A DNA stretch of 64,000 bases from Paraburkholderia sp. HP33-1. GTDB taxonomy: Bacteria; Pseudomonadota; Gammaproteobacteria; Burkholderiales; Burkholderiaceae. Location: positions 62,001 to 126,000 of the forward strand of contig NZ_JAJEJR010000003.1 in the NCBI RefSeq assembly GCF_021390595.1, written 5' to 3'. The translations under genes were made by a program, and so were the position numbers. This document shows, piece after piece, positions 11,001 through 19,077 of the stretch. Position 1 is the stretch's first letter, and each line of letters starts with the position of its first letter. The notes below the pieces were generated by a model. It was not told the DNA's origin, made no database searches, and was given only the letters and a program-made list of their open reading frames with translations.

Positions 11001-11228
11001 TTCCGCCCGATCATGCTGACCGCCGCGGCAGCCGTGCTCGCCCTGATCCCCCTGCTGCGTTCGGCCTTCTTCGGACCGATGGCGACCGCCCTGATGGGCG
11101 GCATTACGGGTGCCACCGTGTTGACGCTGTTCTTTTTGCCCGCGCTATACGCGACCGCGTTCAAGGTACGGCATGGCGAACGCGGTGGGCAAACGGCGGC
11201 CGCGACAGTCGCATATACGTGGAGTTGA
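8004..11228 (+). CDS. RND family inner-membrane efflux pump
   Basis: A 1074-residue pump of the AcrB/MexB superfamily. It has the first TM near residues 32-54, the periplasmic porter loop, the TM4 acidic motif LLVDDAIIAVE (about 420-430) and GVIAMSGIIMRNSVILVDQIE in the second half. The length is standard for HAE/HME-type RND proteins. The first nine residues plus a Gly-rich stretch before TM1 form a longer cytoplasmic N-terminus than usual. ATG 8004 overlaps the adaptor stop (ATGA). It sits in a complete adaptor-pump-channel set directly behind biosynthetic genes, which favours dedicated export of a lipidic metabolite over general drug efflux. Confidence 0.93.
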   Translation: MKALFSQGSGGAGGPRRPAADDTGRFNLSAWAIRNQAVVIFAVVLATLFGVLAYSRLGQSEDPPFTFRAMVIRTFWPGATARQVEEQVTDRIGRKLQETPHLDYLRSYSRPGESLIVFTMKDSAPVNEVRETWYQVRKKVADIADTLPPGARGPYFDDEFGDVYTNIYTLAGDGFSPAQLHDYADELRSVLLRVPGVAKVDYFGDPDEHITIEIPNAQLTRLSITPQQLAQAINAQNAVTPSGTLTTAFDRVYVRPSGQFTDLKAMADTLIDINHRLVRLGDIATIRRGYDDPPVSQVRTDGGAVLAIGITMQAGGDVIQLGKRLDAQAAELRARLPAGLKLVEVSSMPHAVSHSVNAFLEAAAEAIAIVLAVSLISLGWRAGVVVAISIPVVLAITALGMDGFDIGLHKISLGTLVLALGLLVDDAIIAVEMMAVKLEQGWCRARAAAFAYSSTAFPMLTGTLVTVAGFLPIALAKSATGEYTRSIFQVSAIALIASWFAAVVLIPLLGYHLLPHRKHTARGPMRHAALKNRWHDDTQTGPAPATALPVTRFHSCLRECIAWCLKRRLVVLGVTAALFVAALAGFALVPQQFFPSSERPELLVDMRLPEGASFEATLREAARLEKTLAGRPEIDHLVDFVGAGAPRFYLPLDVQLTQPNFAQFVITAKSVDDRATLERWLASTLQKSFPAVRTRVSPLETGPSVGYPVQFRVSGSDLGTVREIAEQVAATMKADVRTTGVHFDWDEPGERSVRFEIDQQKARELGVTSEDVGSFLAMTLSGYTFTQFRVRDRLISVDLRAPQRERVDPAGIVNLAMPTPNGPVPLGTLGHLNNELEYAVIWDRDRLPTITVQSDVRGNALDLDVIQAIDRTLAPLRASLPIGYRIETGGAGEISGQAQASVIAQLPLMLVVVLTLLMMQLRSFVRVLMVVLTAPLGLIGVVGALLLFGKPFGFVAMLGVIAMSGIIMRNSVILVDQIERDIAAGHARFDAIIGATLRRFRPIMLTAAAAVLALIPLLRSAFFGPMATALMGGITGATVLTLFFLPALYATAFKVRHGERGGQTAAATVAYTWS

Positions 11229-11230
11229 TC

Positions 11231-12742
11231 GTGGGTAGAGACTGCAACCCCGTTGTCGGGCCGGCGTCGGCGATCGATCGTTGGCGCGCGGCGTGCGGTG
11301 CCGCGGCGACGATCGCATTTGGCGCATGCACGTTCGGCCCCAGCGGTGAGCCGCCTGCGATGCCCGTTCCCGTCCATTACGGCGTCGAGCCGCAGCCCGC
11401 GCAAACGGTCGAGGCGCTCGGTGTCGCGCAGCGCTTCACCATCGGCGTGCAACCTGTGCCCGAATGGTGGCGGCTGTTCGGATCGACGACGTTGAATGCC
11501 CTCGTCGAAGAGGGCTTGCGCAACAGCCCGACGCTCGCCGCCGCCGACAAACGCCTCGCCGCCGCGCGCGAACAACTGCGGGGCCAAATTCACAGCTCGC
11601 TGCTGCCGACGGTCGATCTGGTCGGGCAGACGTCGCGCGGGCGCGATCTCGGCATTCCGGTCCCCGGCGGCCCGAATACGCTGCTTTACAACGAGTTTAT
11701 CGGCGTCGTCCAGGCGCAATATACGTTCGACCTGTTCGGTGCGGTGCGCCAGGCCAACGCGGCCCGGTCCGCGCGTGTCGACATCGAAGCGTATCAACGC
11801 GAAGCCGCGCGGCGCGCACTGGCCACCAACATCGTCACGGCAACGATGGAGGCGGCGATGTTGCGCGCCGAGATCGACGCGACCGAGCGCATGGTCGCGC
11901 TTGCGGGCGATCAGGCTCACGATACCGAACGGCATTACGAACTCGGATCGCTGACGCACGGCGAGGTGTTGGCCGCGCGGCAAAGCATCGCCACGCTCGA
12001 GGTCAGCGTGGCCGAGTTGCGGCAGCGGCTGGCGGTGACAAGACATGCGCTCGCGGTGCTGCTTGGCCGCACGCCCGACGCGGCGCCGCCCGAGCCCGAT
12101 CTCGCGAGCCTGCACTTGCCGCAGGACCTGCCCGTCGTGTTGCCATCCGACCTGTTGCGCGCGCGGCCCGATATCGAGGCAGCCGAGGCGGCGCTGAAAG
12201 CCGCCGCAGCCGACGTCGGCGTCGCAACGGCCCAGCTCTTTCCGAGCCTGACGCTGAACGCATCGATGGGACAAGGCGGGTTCAGCTGGCCGCTCGCGCT
12301 GTCGGGCGCCGGCGCGATCTGGAGCATCGGCGCGACCTTGTCGCAAGCGCTTTTTCATGGCGGCGCGCTCGTCGCACAGCGGCGCGCGGCAATCGACGCC
12401 TACGAGGCGGCCGTGTTCGAGTACAAGCAGACTGTGCTGGCCGCGTTCGAGAACGTCGCGGACACGCTCGCGTCGCTCGAACACGACGCGCAGGCACTCG
12501 AAGCCGCGAGCGGTGCCACTCATGCTGCACGCGAGGCGTTCGACGAAGCCACGTCACGCCACCGGCTCGGCGCGCTACCGGCTTCATCCGCGCGCGGCGG
12601 CGAGCAGCAGTACGAAACTGCGAGGCTCGAAGAAATCCGCCTGATCGGCAGGCGTCTGACCGATACGGCGACACTGTTTCAGGCGATGGGCCAGTTGCCG
12701 GCGGGTAGCAACGCGACATCTGACCACCTGGCCCGCAAGTGA
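11231..12742 (+). CDS. RND outer-membrane channel, NodT/OprM-type lipoprotein
   Basis: A 503-residue outer-membrane factor with two repeated OEP domains (about residues 80-270 and 290-490). Family features include WWRLFGSTTLNALVEEGL near residue 76, RPDIEAAEAALKAAAADVGVA near 305 and a final helix-rich stretch. GTG 11231 is used because GGAG ends six bases before it; this yields a lipoprotein-type N-terminus whose Cys (context AFGAC) is near residue 34, an imperfect lipobox. It completes the tripartite pump. Its TGA ends at 12742, exactly abutting the 3' end of a gene on the other strand, with no room for a separate terminator. Confidence 0.9.
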   Translation: MGRDCNPVVGPASAIDRWRAACGAAATIAFGACTFGPSGEPPAMPVPVHYGVEPQPAQTVEALGVAQRFTIGVQPVPEWWRLFGSTTLNALVEEGLRNSPTLAAADKRLAAAREQLRGQIHSSLLPTVDLVGQTSRGRDLGIPVPGGPNTLLYNEFIGVVQAQYTFDLFGAVRQANAARSARVDIEAYQREAARRALATNIVTATMEAAMLRAEIDATERMVALAGDQAHDTERHYELGSLTHGEVLAARQSIATLEVSVAELRQRLAVTRHALAVLLGRTPDAAPPEPDLASLHLPQDLPVVLPSDLLRARPDIEAAEAALKAAAADVGVATAQLFPSLTLNASMGQGGFSWPLALSGAGAIWSIGATLSQALFHGGALVAQRRAAIDAYEAAVFEYKQTVLAAFENVADTLASLEHDAQALEAASGATHAAREAFDEATSRHRLGALPASSARGGEQQYETARLEEIRLIGRRLTDTATLFQAMGQLPAGSNATSDHLARK

Positions 12743-13531
12743 TCAGCCCGCTGGTCCCCGGGGAACGCCGACAAGGTAAGTGAGACCGAGCGGCGATCCG
12801 TGCACCGGCTGCGTGCCGATGTCCCATTCGAAGCTTTGTTCGTCCGGGATACTCGCGACCATCTCGCGCAATTCGTCGGGATTGTAGATGCGCAGCATCG
12901 AAACAATGCCGTCGAACAGACAGAGCAGCGGGATCACCGGGAGGACATAAGTGAGCCCGAGTCGCGACCAGCGAAACGGCCGGATCAGCGGAGTCAGCGC
13001 GAGCATCATCAGCGGCATCAGCAGAATGAACAGGATTCCGAGCAGGCGATGGTCGGCGCCCTCGACGATGACGATCGCACGGCGCTTCGCCACCGCATCG
13101 GCGAGGATCGCCCGCGCATCGTGCGGCCGGAAATGGTGGAAAGCGTTGAACATCGTGCGCACACCGTCGAATCCCGACGGCACATCCATCGCATCCACCG
13201 GTTCGCTCACATAGGTGACGCGCGCGGTCGACGCGGCAGATACCCGCTCGTGCGCGGCGCGATTGGGATAGAAGTCCGTCAACTGCACCGTCACGCATCC
13301 GGACTGCGCGAGCAACGGTGCAAGCGTCTGCCACGGGCCGCCGCCGCCCGAGCAGAGATCGACGATCCGGTCGCTGCCGACCCGTCGCATCGCCTCGCGC
13401 AGCTTGACTGAGATGACGTTGAATCCCTTGTGGGCATTGGCCAGAAAGTGCAGCCAGTCGGTAGCGCCGTCACGGATGGCCCGGGGGCACCACGGCTCGT
13501 CTTCGATTTCGAGCAGATGCAGGCGTCGCAT
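12743..13531 (-). CDS. SAM-dependent methyltransferase with C-terminal membrane segments
   Basis: About 262 residues from ATG 13531 (MRRLHLLEIED...). A longer frame reaches 13582 but the shorter start looks like the family N-terminus. The Rossmann motif I is IVDLCSGGGGPW (about residue 56), followed by LTDFYPN and FDGVRTMFNAFHHF. A hydrophobic stretch (about residues 160-220: LLGILFILLMPLMMLALTPL, then VLPVIPLLCLF) suggests one or two membrane segments after the catalytic domain, unusual for a soluble class I methyltransferase. It converges with the exporter operon. It may decorate the same lipid product, but the opposite strand makes that only a guess. Confidence 0.75.
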   Translation of the reverse strand: MRRLHLLEIEDEPWCPRAIRDGATDWLHFLANAHKGFNVISVKLREAMRRVGSDRIVDLCSGGGGPWQTLAPLLAQSGCVTVQLTDFYPNRAAHERVSAASTARVTYVSEPVDAMDVPSGFDGVRTMFNAFHHFRPHDARAILADAVAKRRAIVIVEGADHRLLGILFILLMPLMMLALTPLIRPFRWSRLGLTYVLPVIPLLCLFDGIVSMLRIYNPDELREMVASIPDEQSFEWDIGTQPVHGSPLGLTYLVGVPRGPAG

Positions 13532-13672
13532 GGTCACGCGGGCAACCGAGCTAACTGAATACCGGCATTTTCCATGACGCACCCTCGATCAGCATTTGTC
13601 AGCGGAAACTTTTTACCGAAGTTAAACGAGTTGAGGTGTGGGATTTTTAACGATCAGTTCGCCCCGTAAGCC

Positions 13673-13728
13673 GTCACTGAAAGTTAGCAATGAAAATTCG
13701 CGGTAAAGATTGTCAGTGAAAGTAAGCA
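13673..13728. repeat. Two 17-bp direct repeats
   Basis: GTCACTGAAAGTTAGCA (13673-13689) and GTCAGTGAAAGTAAGCA (13712-13728) match at 15 of 17 bases. A weaker relative starts at 13598 (GTCAGCGGAAACTTTTTACC). Multiple short terminal repeats of this look occur at the ends of IS21-type elements, but no transposase is nearby. They could also be operator repeats for the PAP2 gene at 13801. Confidence 0.5.
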
Positions 13729-13778
13729 TCGCAAAATGCGGCGTATCCAATACGCTATGCTAACGGCATTTTGCGATG
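13727..13778. repeat. Nested inverted repeat upstream of PAP2 gene
   Basis: The outer arms CATCGCAAAATGC (13727-13739) and GCATTTTGCGATG (13766-13778) are perfect 13-bp complements. An inner perfect stem GCGTAT/ATACGC (13741-13746, 13750-13755) has a 3-base loop. The structure ends 22 bases before the ATG at 13801, so it could act in the leader RNA or be a transposon-end remnant. It lacks the T-run of a terminator. Confidence 0.6.
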
Positions 13779-13800
13779 ACCCCAATCTTCTTACAAAATA

Positions 13801-14493
13801 ATGAACGGCTTTGATTCGTCTATCGAAACATATCTGTCCAACCTTCACTTCGGTCATTTCGCGACCCAATCCATACAGGCCATCGCCGATCTGTACAGCT
13901 TCAAAGGTCTCGTACTCATTCCCGTGCTGTGGTGGATGTGGTTTCAGCAAGACCAACGCCGCGAATGGCGCAGAGAGATGGTTCTCGCGACGCTTCTCAG
14001 CGGCATCGTGGCGCTTTTTGTCGGCAGACTGCTGACTCACTGGTTGCCGTTCAGGGTACGCCCCATCTATAGCCCTGAATTGCATCTGCACTTTGCGGAT
14101 GGCGCGATCAAGGACGCACTGCTGACAAGCTGGAGTTCCTTCCCGAGCGATCACGCGATGCTATGGATGGCGGTCGCCACCGGCATCTTCCTCGTGTCGC
14201 GCGGTATCGGTGTGCTGGCGATTCTCTATACCGCGCTGTTCATTTGCCTTCCGCGCGCCTATCTCGGCTTTCACTACCCAACCGATTTGCTGGTCGGTGC
14301 TGCCGTGGGAATGGTGATTGCCGTGGTCATGACGCGAGATGCGATCCGCGTGCGCTACGCGACTCCGATGCTGCGATGGATCGAACGCTGGCCGGGGCCG
14401 TCAGCGATGCTGGCCTTTATTCTGTGCCTCGAACTCGTCACGCAGTTCGACGAACTGCGCAAGGTGGCGAGCGGCGTGTTCAAACATCTCTGA
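13801..14493 (+). CDS. PAP2-superfamily membrane phosphatase
   Basis: A 230-residue membrane protein of the PAP2/phosphatidic acid phosphatase superfamily. The motifs are an R-P pair (LPFRVRP, about residue 84), SSFPSDHAMLWM (PSxH-type, about 115-121) and PRAYLGFHYPTD with the catalytic His near residue 158, among about five hydrophobic segments. The first residue of the third motif is Pro instead of the usual Ser. Such enzymes dephosphorylate lipid phosphates or undecaprenyl pyrophosphate on the periplasmic face. There is no obvious ribosome site before the ATG. It stands alone behind a hairpin-rich leader. Confidence 0.85.
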   Translation: MNGFDSSIETYLSNLHFGHFATQSIQAIADLYSFKGLVLIPVLWWMWFQQDQRREWRREMVLATLLSGIVALFVGRLLTHWLPFRVRPIYSPELHLHFADGAIKDALLTSWSSFPSDHAMLWMAVATGIFLVSRGIGVLAILYTALFICLPRAYLGFHYPTDLLVGAAVGMVIAVVMTRDAIRVRYATPMLRWIERWPGPSAMLAFILCLELVTQFDELRKVASGVFKHL

Positions 14494-14703
14494 ACGGCTC
14501 TGGCATAGACGACACGCATCCTCCGTGGCACGCACGAGGCTATGGCCTCTGCATTCCTGCTTCTGCATTTCGCACAGCCGGAGCGGGACGGCTTTCGAAA
14601 CGCGCGTCCTTCCGGCCGCGCTTGAAGAGACTTTCGTACACGACAAATCCGAGCTTTACGATCACCGACCCCGTCACAACTTCGATAAAAACCAACGCCG
14701 ATT

Positions 14704-15063
14704 TTGCGACCCGCCTCATTTCTGACGAACGCGCGACATGTGCCGTTCGCGCAGCTAGTTGCCTACGACAGCGCATGCTTTTCGGCCACGCGTTCCGAGT
14801 TCCTTGCGGGCTGGATCGCGCAACCGCATGCGCTGGCTCTGGCTCTGGCGGATGTCCGCAACGATCAGATCAGAGGGTACGGCGTGCTGCGCCGTTGCAG
14901 GACAGGCTACAAGATAGGTCCGCTCTTTGCCGACGACGCGCAGAATGCCAGCCATCTGTTCGACGGACTGGTCGCGAGCGTCGCAGGTGAAGTCATTGCG
15001 TTCGACGTCCCGGAGGTCAACGCTGTTGCGGTAGCACTCGCTGAACGCCACGGTATGTTAAGT
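14704..15063 (+). pseudogene. Truncated GNAT-type acetyltransferase C-terminal part
   Basis: About 120 residues resemble the C-terminal domain found after GNAT folds: IRGYGVLRRCRTGYKIGPLF, then ADDAQNASHLFDGLV, IAFDVPEVN and LAERHGM. The N-terminal catalytic half is missing (only a TTG and no good start), and the 3' end is cut exactly where an IS5-like end begins at 15064. The bases upstream (14494-14703) hold no convincing gene. I read it as a remnant damaged by insertion and rearrangement. The missing C-terminal tail is not seen beside the second IS copy, so the event was not a simple insertion. Confidence 0.7.
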
Positions 15064-15258
15064 AGTCGGGTTTGAACAATTCGCTTTGGTCGGCCGTCGT
15101 CCTCACTGCTGGAAGACCACAGTGATTGGGCGGTTGAGCAAAGCGATCAGAGCAAGGGCGTAAAAGAGCCTCAGTTTTCCGAGGATCATCCGCAGGTTAT
15201 GGCCGGCGCCGCACGGCGCTGCGTGTATCGCATCACCGAGCGCACCTTTGAGCCATGC
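15064..15258 (-). mobile_element. Truncated IS5-like element end (transposase C-terminus)
   Basis: The stretch begins with the same terminal sequence as the element at 22694 (AGTCGGGTTTGAACAATTCG versus AGTCGTGTCTGAATTATTCG) and is nearly identical to it to about 15258. On the minus strand it encodes the C-terminal end of an IS5-family transposase (WLKGALGDAIHA, GAGHNLRMILGKLR). The similarity then stops, leaving only this end. 15259-15336 is unassigned. Both copies lie in the same orientation about 7.6 kb apart. Confidence 0.8.
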
Positions 15259-15336
15259 CACGCTTACTGTATCGCCGCGATTGAGTCGACAGTACCCTCC
15301 GGACTGCCCCAACGATCGACAATCGTTTGCCCACAC

Positions 15337-17556
15337 TTATCGTTTACCGCCCGCCGCCCAAACGGAACGGGTGTATTCCATCACCCGGTCATAGTAGGCA
15401 CTCGTGACATTGTTCTTGTCGCTGACATTTTCAGGATTGTCCTCGTCACCCGGCGCCCACAATACTTCGATTTGGACCGTGTTGTATTGGTAGCTCGGCG
15501 TTTGGAAAGAACCAAAACCTTTTCCGCGCACCCCCGCAAAGAGTCGCGGCAGGTCCATCATCGTGCTGGTTTCGGCGCCGCCGGGCTTTTTCTTGACTTG
15601 CAGACTCACACTGACTGGACTCGCCGTCGCGATTTCGTCGTACCAGTTGGTTTGCGACGAATCGATACTGTTGAACGGACGGTAGTACCCCGTGTCATTA
15701 ATCATCCGTACATTGGGATACTGCCGACCAGACGCATCGTTCATACGGCTGTAGAAATACAGAACCTGATTGGCCGTGGAGAGCATGTCCCCATGATTCT
15801 GCACGCCGATGATCACATAGTTTCCATGCTTATCACGCAAGTTATGATCGATGCCGTATTGCGCCAGTTCTTTCACCAATGGAATGATTTGCGTGTCCAT
15901 CAAATCTTTCCATGAGATACGGCTGATTTGCACCGGCGGCGGTCCCGTGAAGATACGCATCATGGGGGCGCCCAAACGCGCAGTCATCTCCAGATAGAAT
16001 TTGGAGCGTTCCAAGTCCAGATCGCGGCGCTTTTCCAACGAGTCTGAAAAGCTATTTTGAATGCCGGTGCCGCTGATATCGATGCCGATAGTTTGCCCCC
16101 ACTGTTTTAGCTCATCGATGCGTGCGCGAATAGTGTCCTGACTGACGCATTCGCCCGGTTTGCAGCCGGCTGCGGCAGCCAAAGGAGGCATATCGGTGTT
16201 GCTGTAGCCGGGTAGGTAATAGAACGCAATGTCCACCTGGTCAAAGCCGTTGATTTTCGCCCATTCCATCGCATCGAGCGTATTGATCTGGTTGCCGTTG
16301 GTCATACCCCAGCCTGGGCTGCCATCGGCAAGCGTGCTGCTCGTGGTGCCGTCCTTGATGGCGCGATTGAGTGCGGAGTTGAAGGAATAGAGTTGCAAGC
16401 TGTATTTATAACTGCCACCGTATAGCCCAGAACCAGGGTATTTTGCACGCAATGATTGAAAGCAACCATCTTGATAGGCATTGATTGCTGGCGGTGTGAC
16501 GATGACATCCCCGCTGCTGGCATGCGCCGGGAAACTGCTGAAATCGACTTCCGAAATATAGGCCTTGTTAAGATAATTGGCATCGTAGCTGGCTTTGCTT
16601 GGCACATAAATTTCAACTTGAGTGGCATAGCTGAACCATAGCCCCTCCTTGCTGGCGGGCCGGCTGAAATAAGGGGGCGTGTCGCCAAGAACAAGCTTGT
16701 TCAGGCTTACGTTGTAATAAAACGTCCGTTCCCAACTGGTTTTGAGCTTGGGCAGATGGATTTCGGAGAGTTGACTGGTGTTGCTGAATTTCTCCATGGC
16801 GAAGGCTTGAGACTGCAGGATTTCCACATTGGGCAAATCCACATATTGCAAGGTAGGAATCAGTGAAAATGCCTGGCTCGCCACCTGCGTAGCATTGGCG
16901 ATCGTGACACGGCGCAGCGACGGATGCGATGCGAACATGGCCTTGGGAATGACGCCCAGTTGCACATCGGAAGCGGCATTGGACGTCGGCGTCCCCTCCA
17001 GACTACAGCCGGATTGATCCTGACCGGGAAAGAGATCGGGGAAGTAGCAGGGATTCGTGCCGTTGCCCAGGAAATTCGCCGTACCCACGACTTCCAGTTC
17101 CTGCAGGTTCTTCATCCCGGTGCCGTCTTTCGCGCTATAAAAAACGGCGCTGTCCTTGCCGCTGAGCGTGCCAGCGTTGATGACCAGTTTACCGATGCGT
17201 TCGAGATCCGCTTGAGTACCGTATCCTTTCGCTGTCAACGCAGCGGCCAGCTTGCCCTGGGTACCGGTGGAAGCGACGCTGTCCACCGTCACCGTATCGC
17301 CGGTCAACACGTAAGGCTGCACCGACATTCGCGATTGAGCAACCTTCTGGGAGCGGGAGGCCGCCGCAATATAAGGCGTTGAATCGCAATCGGCGGCACC
17401 GCTGACGTTTTGTTGGCTCTCATCCGATTGATTTTCAGACACGCCATTCGCGGCTGACGAGATTAGATTGTCCCCCCCGGAACAACCTGAAAGCAGTAAC
17501 AATACCGCCGCCAGCCCAAATAATCGTTGGATTGCACAAATCATGCGTTGCCGCAT
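15337..17556 (-). CDS. Lipoprotein: BspA-like leucine-rich repeats fused to sugar-isomerase TIM barrel
   Basis: 739 residues from ATG 17556, preceded by GGAGA. There is a clear lipoprotein signal (AAVLLLLSGC, Cys near residue 21) and a Ser/Asn/Gln-rich linker. Repeats of the BspA/LRR_5 type span about residues 100-330 (LRRVTIANATQVASQAF, LQYVDLPNVEIL, LSEIHLPKLKTSWERTF). The C-terminal half (about 360-739) reads as an AP-endonuclease-2/xylose-isomerase-like TIM barrel: LDAMEWAKINGFDQVDIAFY, IGIDISGTG, LGAPMMRIFTG, VIIGVQNHGDML, NVRMINDTGYY. Such barrels are normally cytosolic sugar epimerases; an exported, LRR-tethered one is odd. It is last in an operon with two Gfo/Idh/MocA oxidoreductases and an MFS carrier. 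Base composition is AT-richer than the flanks. Confidence 0.75.
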   Translation of the reverse strand: MRQRMICAIQRLFGLAAVLLLLSGCSGGDNLISSAANGVSENQSDESQQNVSGAADCDSTPYIAAASRSQKVAQSRMSVQPYVLTGDTVTVDSVASTGTQGKLAAALTAKGYGTQADLERIGKLVINAGTLSGKDSAVFYSAKDGTGMKNLQELEVVGTANFLGNGTNPCYFPDLFPGQDQSGCSLEGTPTSNAASDVQLGVIPKAMFASHPSLRRVTIANATQVASQAFSLIPTLQYVDLPNVEILQSQAFAMEKFSNTSQLSEIHLPKLKTSWERTFYYNVSLNKLVLGDTPPYFSRPASKEGLWFSYATQVEIYVPSKASYDANYLNKAYISEVDFSSFPAHASSGDVIVTPPAINAYQDGCFQSLRAKYPGSGLYGGSYKYSLQLYSFNSALNRAIKDGTTSSTLADGSPGWGMTNGNQINTLDAMEWAKINGFDQVDIAFYYLPGYSNTDMPPLAAAAGCKPGECVSQDTIRARIDELKQWGQTIGIDISGTGIQNSFSDSLEKRRDLDLERSKFYLEMTARLGAPMMRIFTGPPPVQISRISWKDLMDTQIIPLVKELAQYGIDHNLRDKHGNYVIIGVQNHGDMLSTANQVLYFYSRMNDASGRQYPNVRMINDTGYYRPFNSIDSSQTNWYDEIATASPVSVSLQVKKKPGGAETSTMMDLPRLFAGVRGKGFGSFQTPSYQYNTVQIEVLWAPGDEDNPENVSDKNNVTSAYYDRVMEYTRSVWAAGGKR

Positions 17557-17678
17557 CACATGTCTCCATCTATATAAGAAATCTGCAAACTTAGAAATCG
17601 CGATCAGCCACCATTGGTGGCTAACCGAACGTCTGGATTCAATCGACCAAATCAAAATGGATCTCGAAAAGCACGGCA

Positions 17679-19055
17679 TCAATCTTTTGGCAATGGCTTT
17701 CCTTTTGTTTCCGGCAAAAATGGCAATACTATGATTCCCAACAGGAGAATGAAACTCACCGCAATTCCACTTGTCCTGAAAGCCTCGATATTGCCACCCA
17801 GGCTGCGTGTCACCTGGCCGATAGTGAAAGGCGCCGTCGCGGCCAATAGCCGACCGAAGTTATAACAAAAACTCGTTCCAGTGCCGCGCAGACTGGTGGG
17901 GAAAAGCTCGGGCAAATAAATGGCATAAACGCCGAACACCGAATACTGACCAAACCCCATGACGGGTAACATCCAGTACATCTGGTCGATTTCACGCATG
18001 AACCTGAAAACCATGACTGTCGTCAAAAACGACAACAACAGAGCCAATCCAAGCGCAATTCGGCGTCCTTTGACTCGTGCCAATTTAGACAGCACCAGCA
18101 TGCCCAGAAAACCACCGATATTCTGCAGGAACAAGCCGACAGAACCCCAGTAGGTTTTCTCGGCGGCGATCGCCTCCGGCGTCAAGTTCGACGCGGCAAG
18201 GTGGGCATCCACGATTGAACGCACAATGCGCGGATGGAAATTACCAATCCCCCACAAGCCAATAATGCCTGCGCCGCAGGCAACGAGCCCCAACCAGGCG
18301 TGTTTTCTCCAGACCGGGTGTCCTAGCAGGTTTGCATATGATCCGAACTTGATTCCTTTCAGCTCCCCCTCTTTTTTCGCATCGACCCATTTTTGAGGCT
18401 CGTTGATCCTTAAAAGAAGCGGAGCCAGAAACAATGCCGGAATTCCACCAATCAGGAACAATATCTGCCAGGCCTGGAGATTCGCTGGCAGCGCCTGACG
18501 AATTGCCAAAAAGCCTACACCGATGCCGATCAATCCGGCAGAAATATTACCCAGCGCCGAAAGGGATTGAAGCATCCCCAGAGCGGGAGCACGCGAGCGA
18601 TCAGGGACCGAATCGGACACCAACGCCACCGCCAAACCAAAAACACCTCCGACGCCCAAGCCGGTAATAAAGCGATAAAAGCTGAAATCCCAGAATCCTT
18701 TAGCAAATGCGCTCAACCCTGTACAGACCGCATACATCAATATGGCCACGAGTAGCATTTTTGCCCGACCATAACGGTCGCCCAATGAACCGAGGATCAG
18801 TCCGCCGATCGCCCAGCCAACCAGAAATACGGAGGTTGTATAGGGTGCGTAAATGTTCGTCAGTTCTTTATTCACCAAGAACTCAACTGCGGGATCGCGC
18901 GCCAGATTGAATATTTGCTGATCCATGCAATCGATCATCCAGGCCATCGATGCGACGACAAAAATCATCCAATGGGTTCGATTGAAAATCCGCCACCAAG
19001 GCTTCTCATCTTCTCTATCAATAGCCTGGATAGGCTCGGATGCACCACCTGACAT
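17679..19055 (-). CDS. MFS transporter, sugar-type
   Basis: 458 residues from ATG 19055, preceded by a strong AGGAGGAGAG. Twelve membrane segments are expected. The loop motif LGDRYGRAKMLLVAI (about residue 99) and the later PELFPTSLRGTGTSF (about 384) are typical of sugar/organic-acid MFS porters. A cytoplasmic N-terminus of about 35 charged residues precedes TM1. It should import the substrate processed by the two oxidoreductases encoded 22 bases upstream and the lipoprotein encoded 122 bases downstream. The gene shares the AT-rich composition of the block, consistent with acquisition from another lineage. Confidence 0.88.
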   Translation of the reverse strand: MSGGASEPIQAIDREDEKPWWRIFNRTHWMIFVVASMAWMIDCMDQQIFNLARDPAVEFLVNKELTNIYAPYTTSVFLVGWAIGGLILGSLGDRYGRAKMLLVAILMYAVCTGLSAFAKGFWDFSFYRFITGLGVGGVFGLAVALVSDSVPDRSRAPALGMLQSLSALGNISAGLIGIGVGFLAIRQALPANLQAWQILFLIGGIPALFLAPLLLRINEPQKWVDAKKEGELKGIKFGSYANLLGHPVWRKHAWLGLVACGAGIIGLWGIGNFHPRIVRSIVDAHLAASNLTPEAIAAEKTYWGSVGLFLQNIGGFLGMLVLSKLARVKGRRIALGLALLLSFLTTVMVFRFMREIDQMYWMLPVMGFGQYSVFGVYAIYLPELFPTSLRGTGTSFCYNFGRLLAATAPFTIGQVTRSLGGNIEAFRTSGIAVSFILLLGIIVLPFLPETKGKPLPKD

Positions 19056-19077
19056 ATCGCTCTCCTCCTGATAAAAA

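Noticed and set aside
10652..12523. A 623-codon minus-strand frame opposite the RND pump and channel genes
   Set aside because: No motif, Arg-rich composition, and full overlap with well-supported genes on the other strand.
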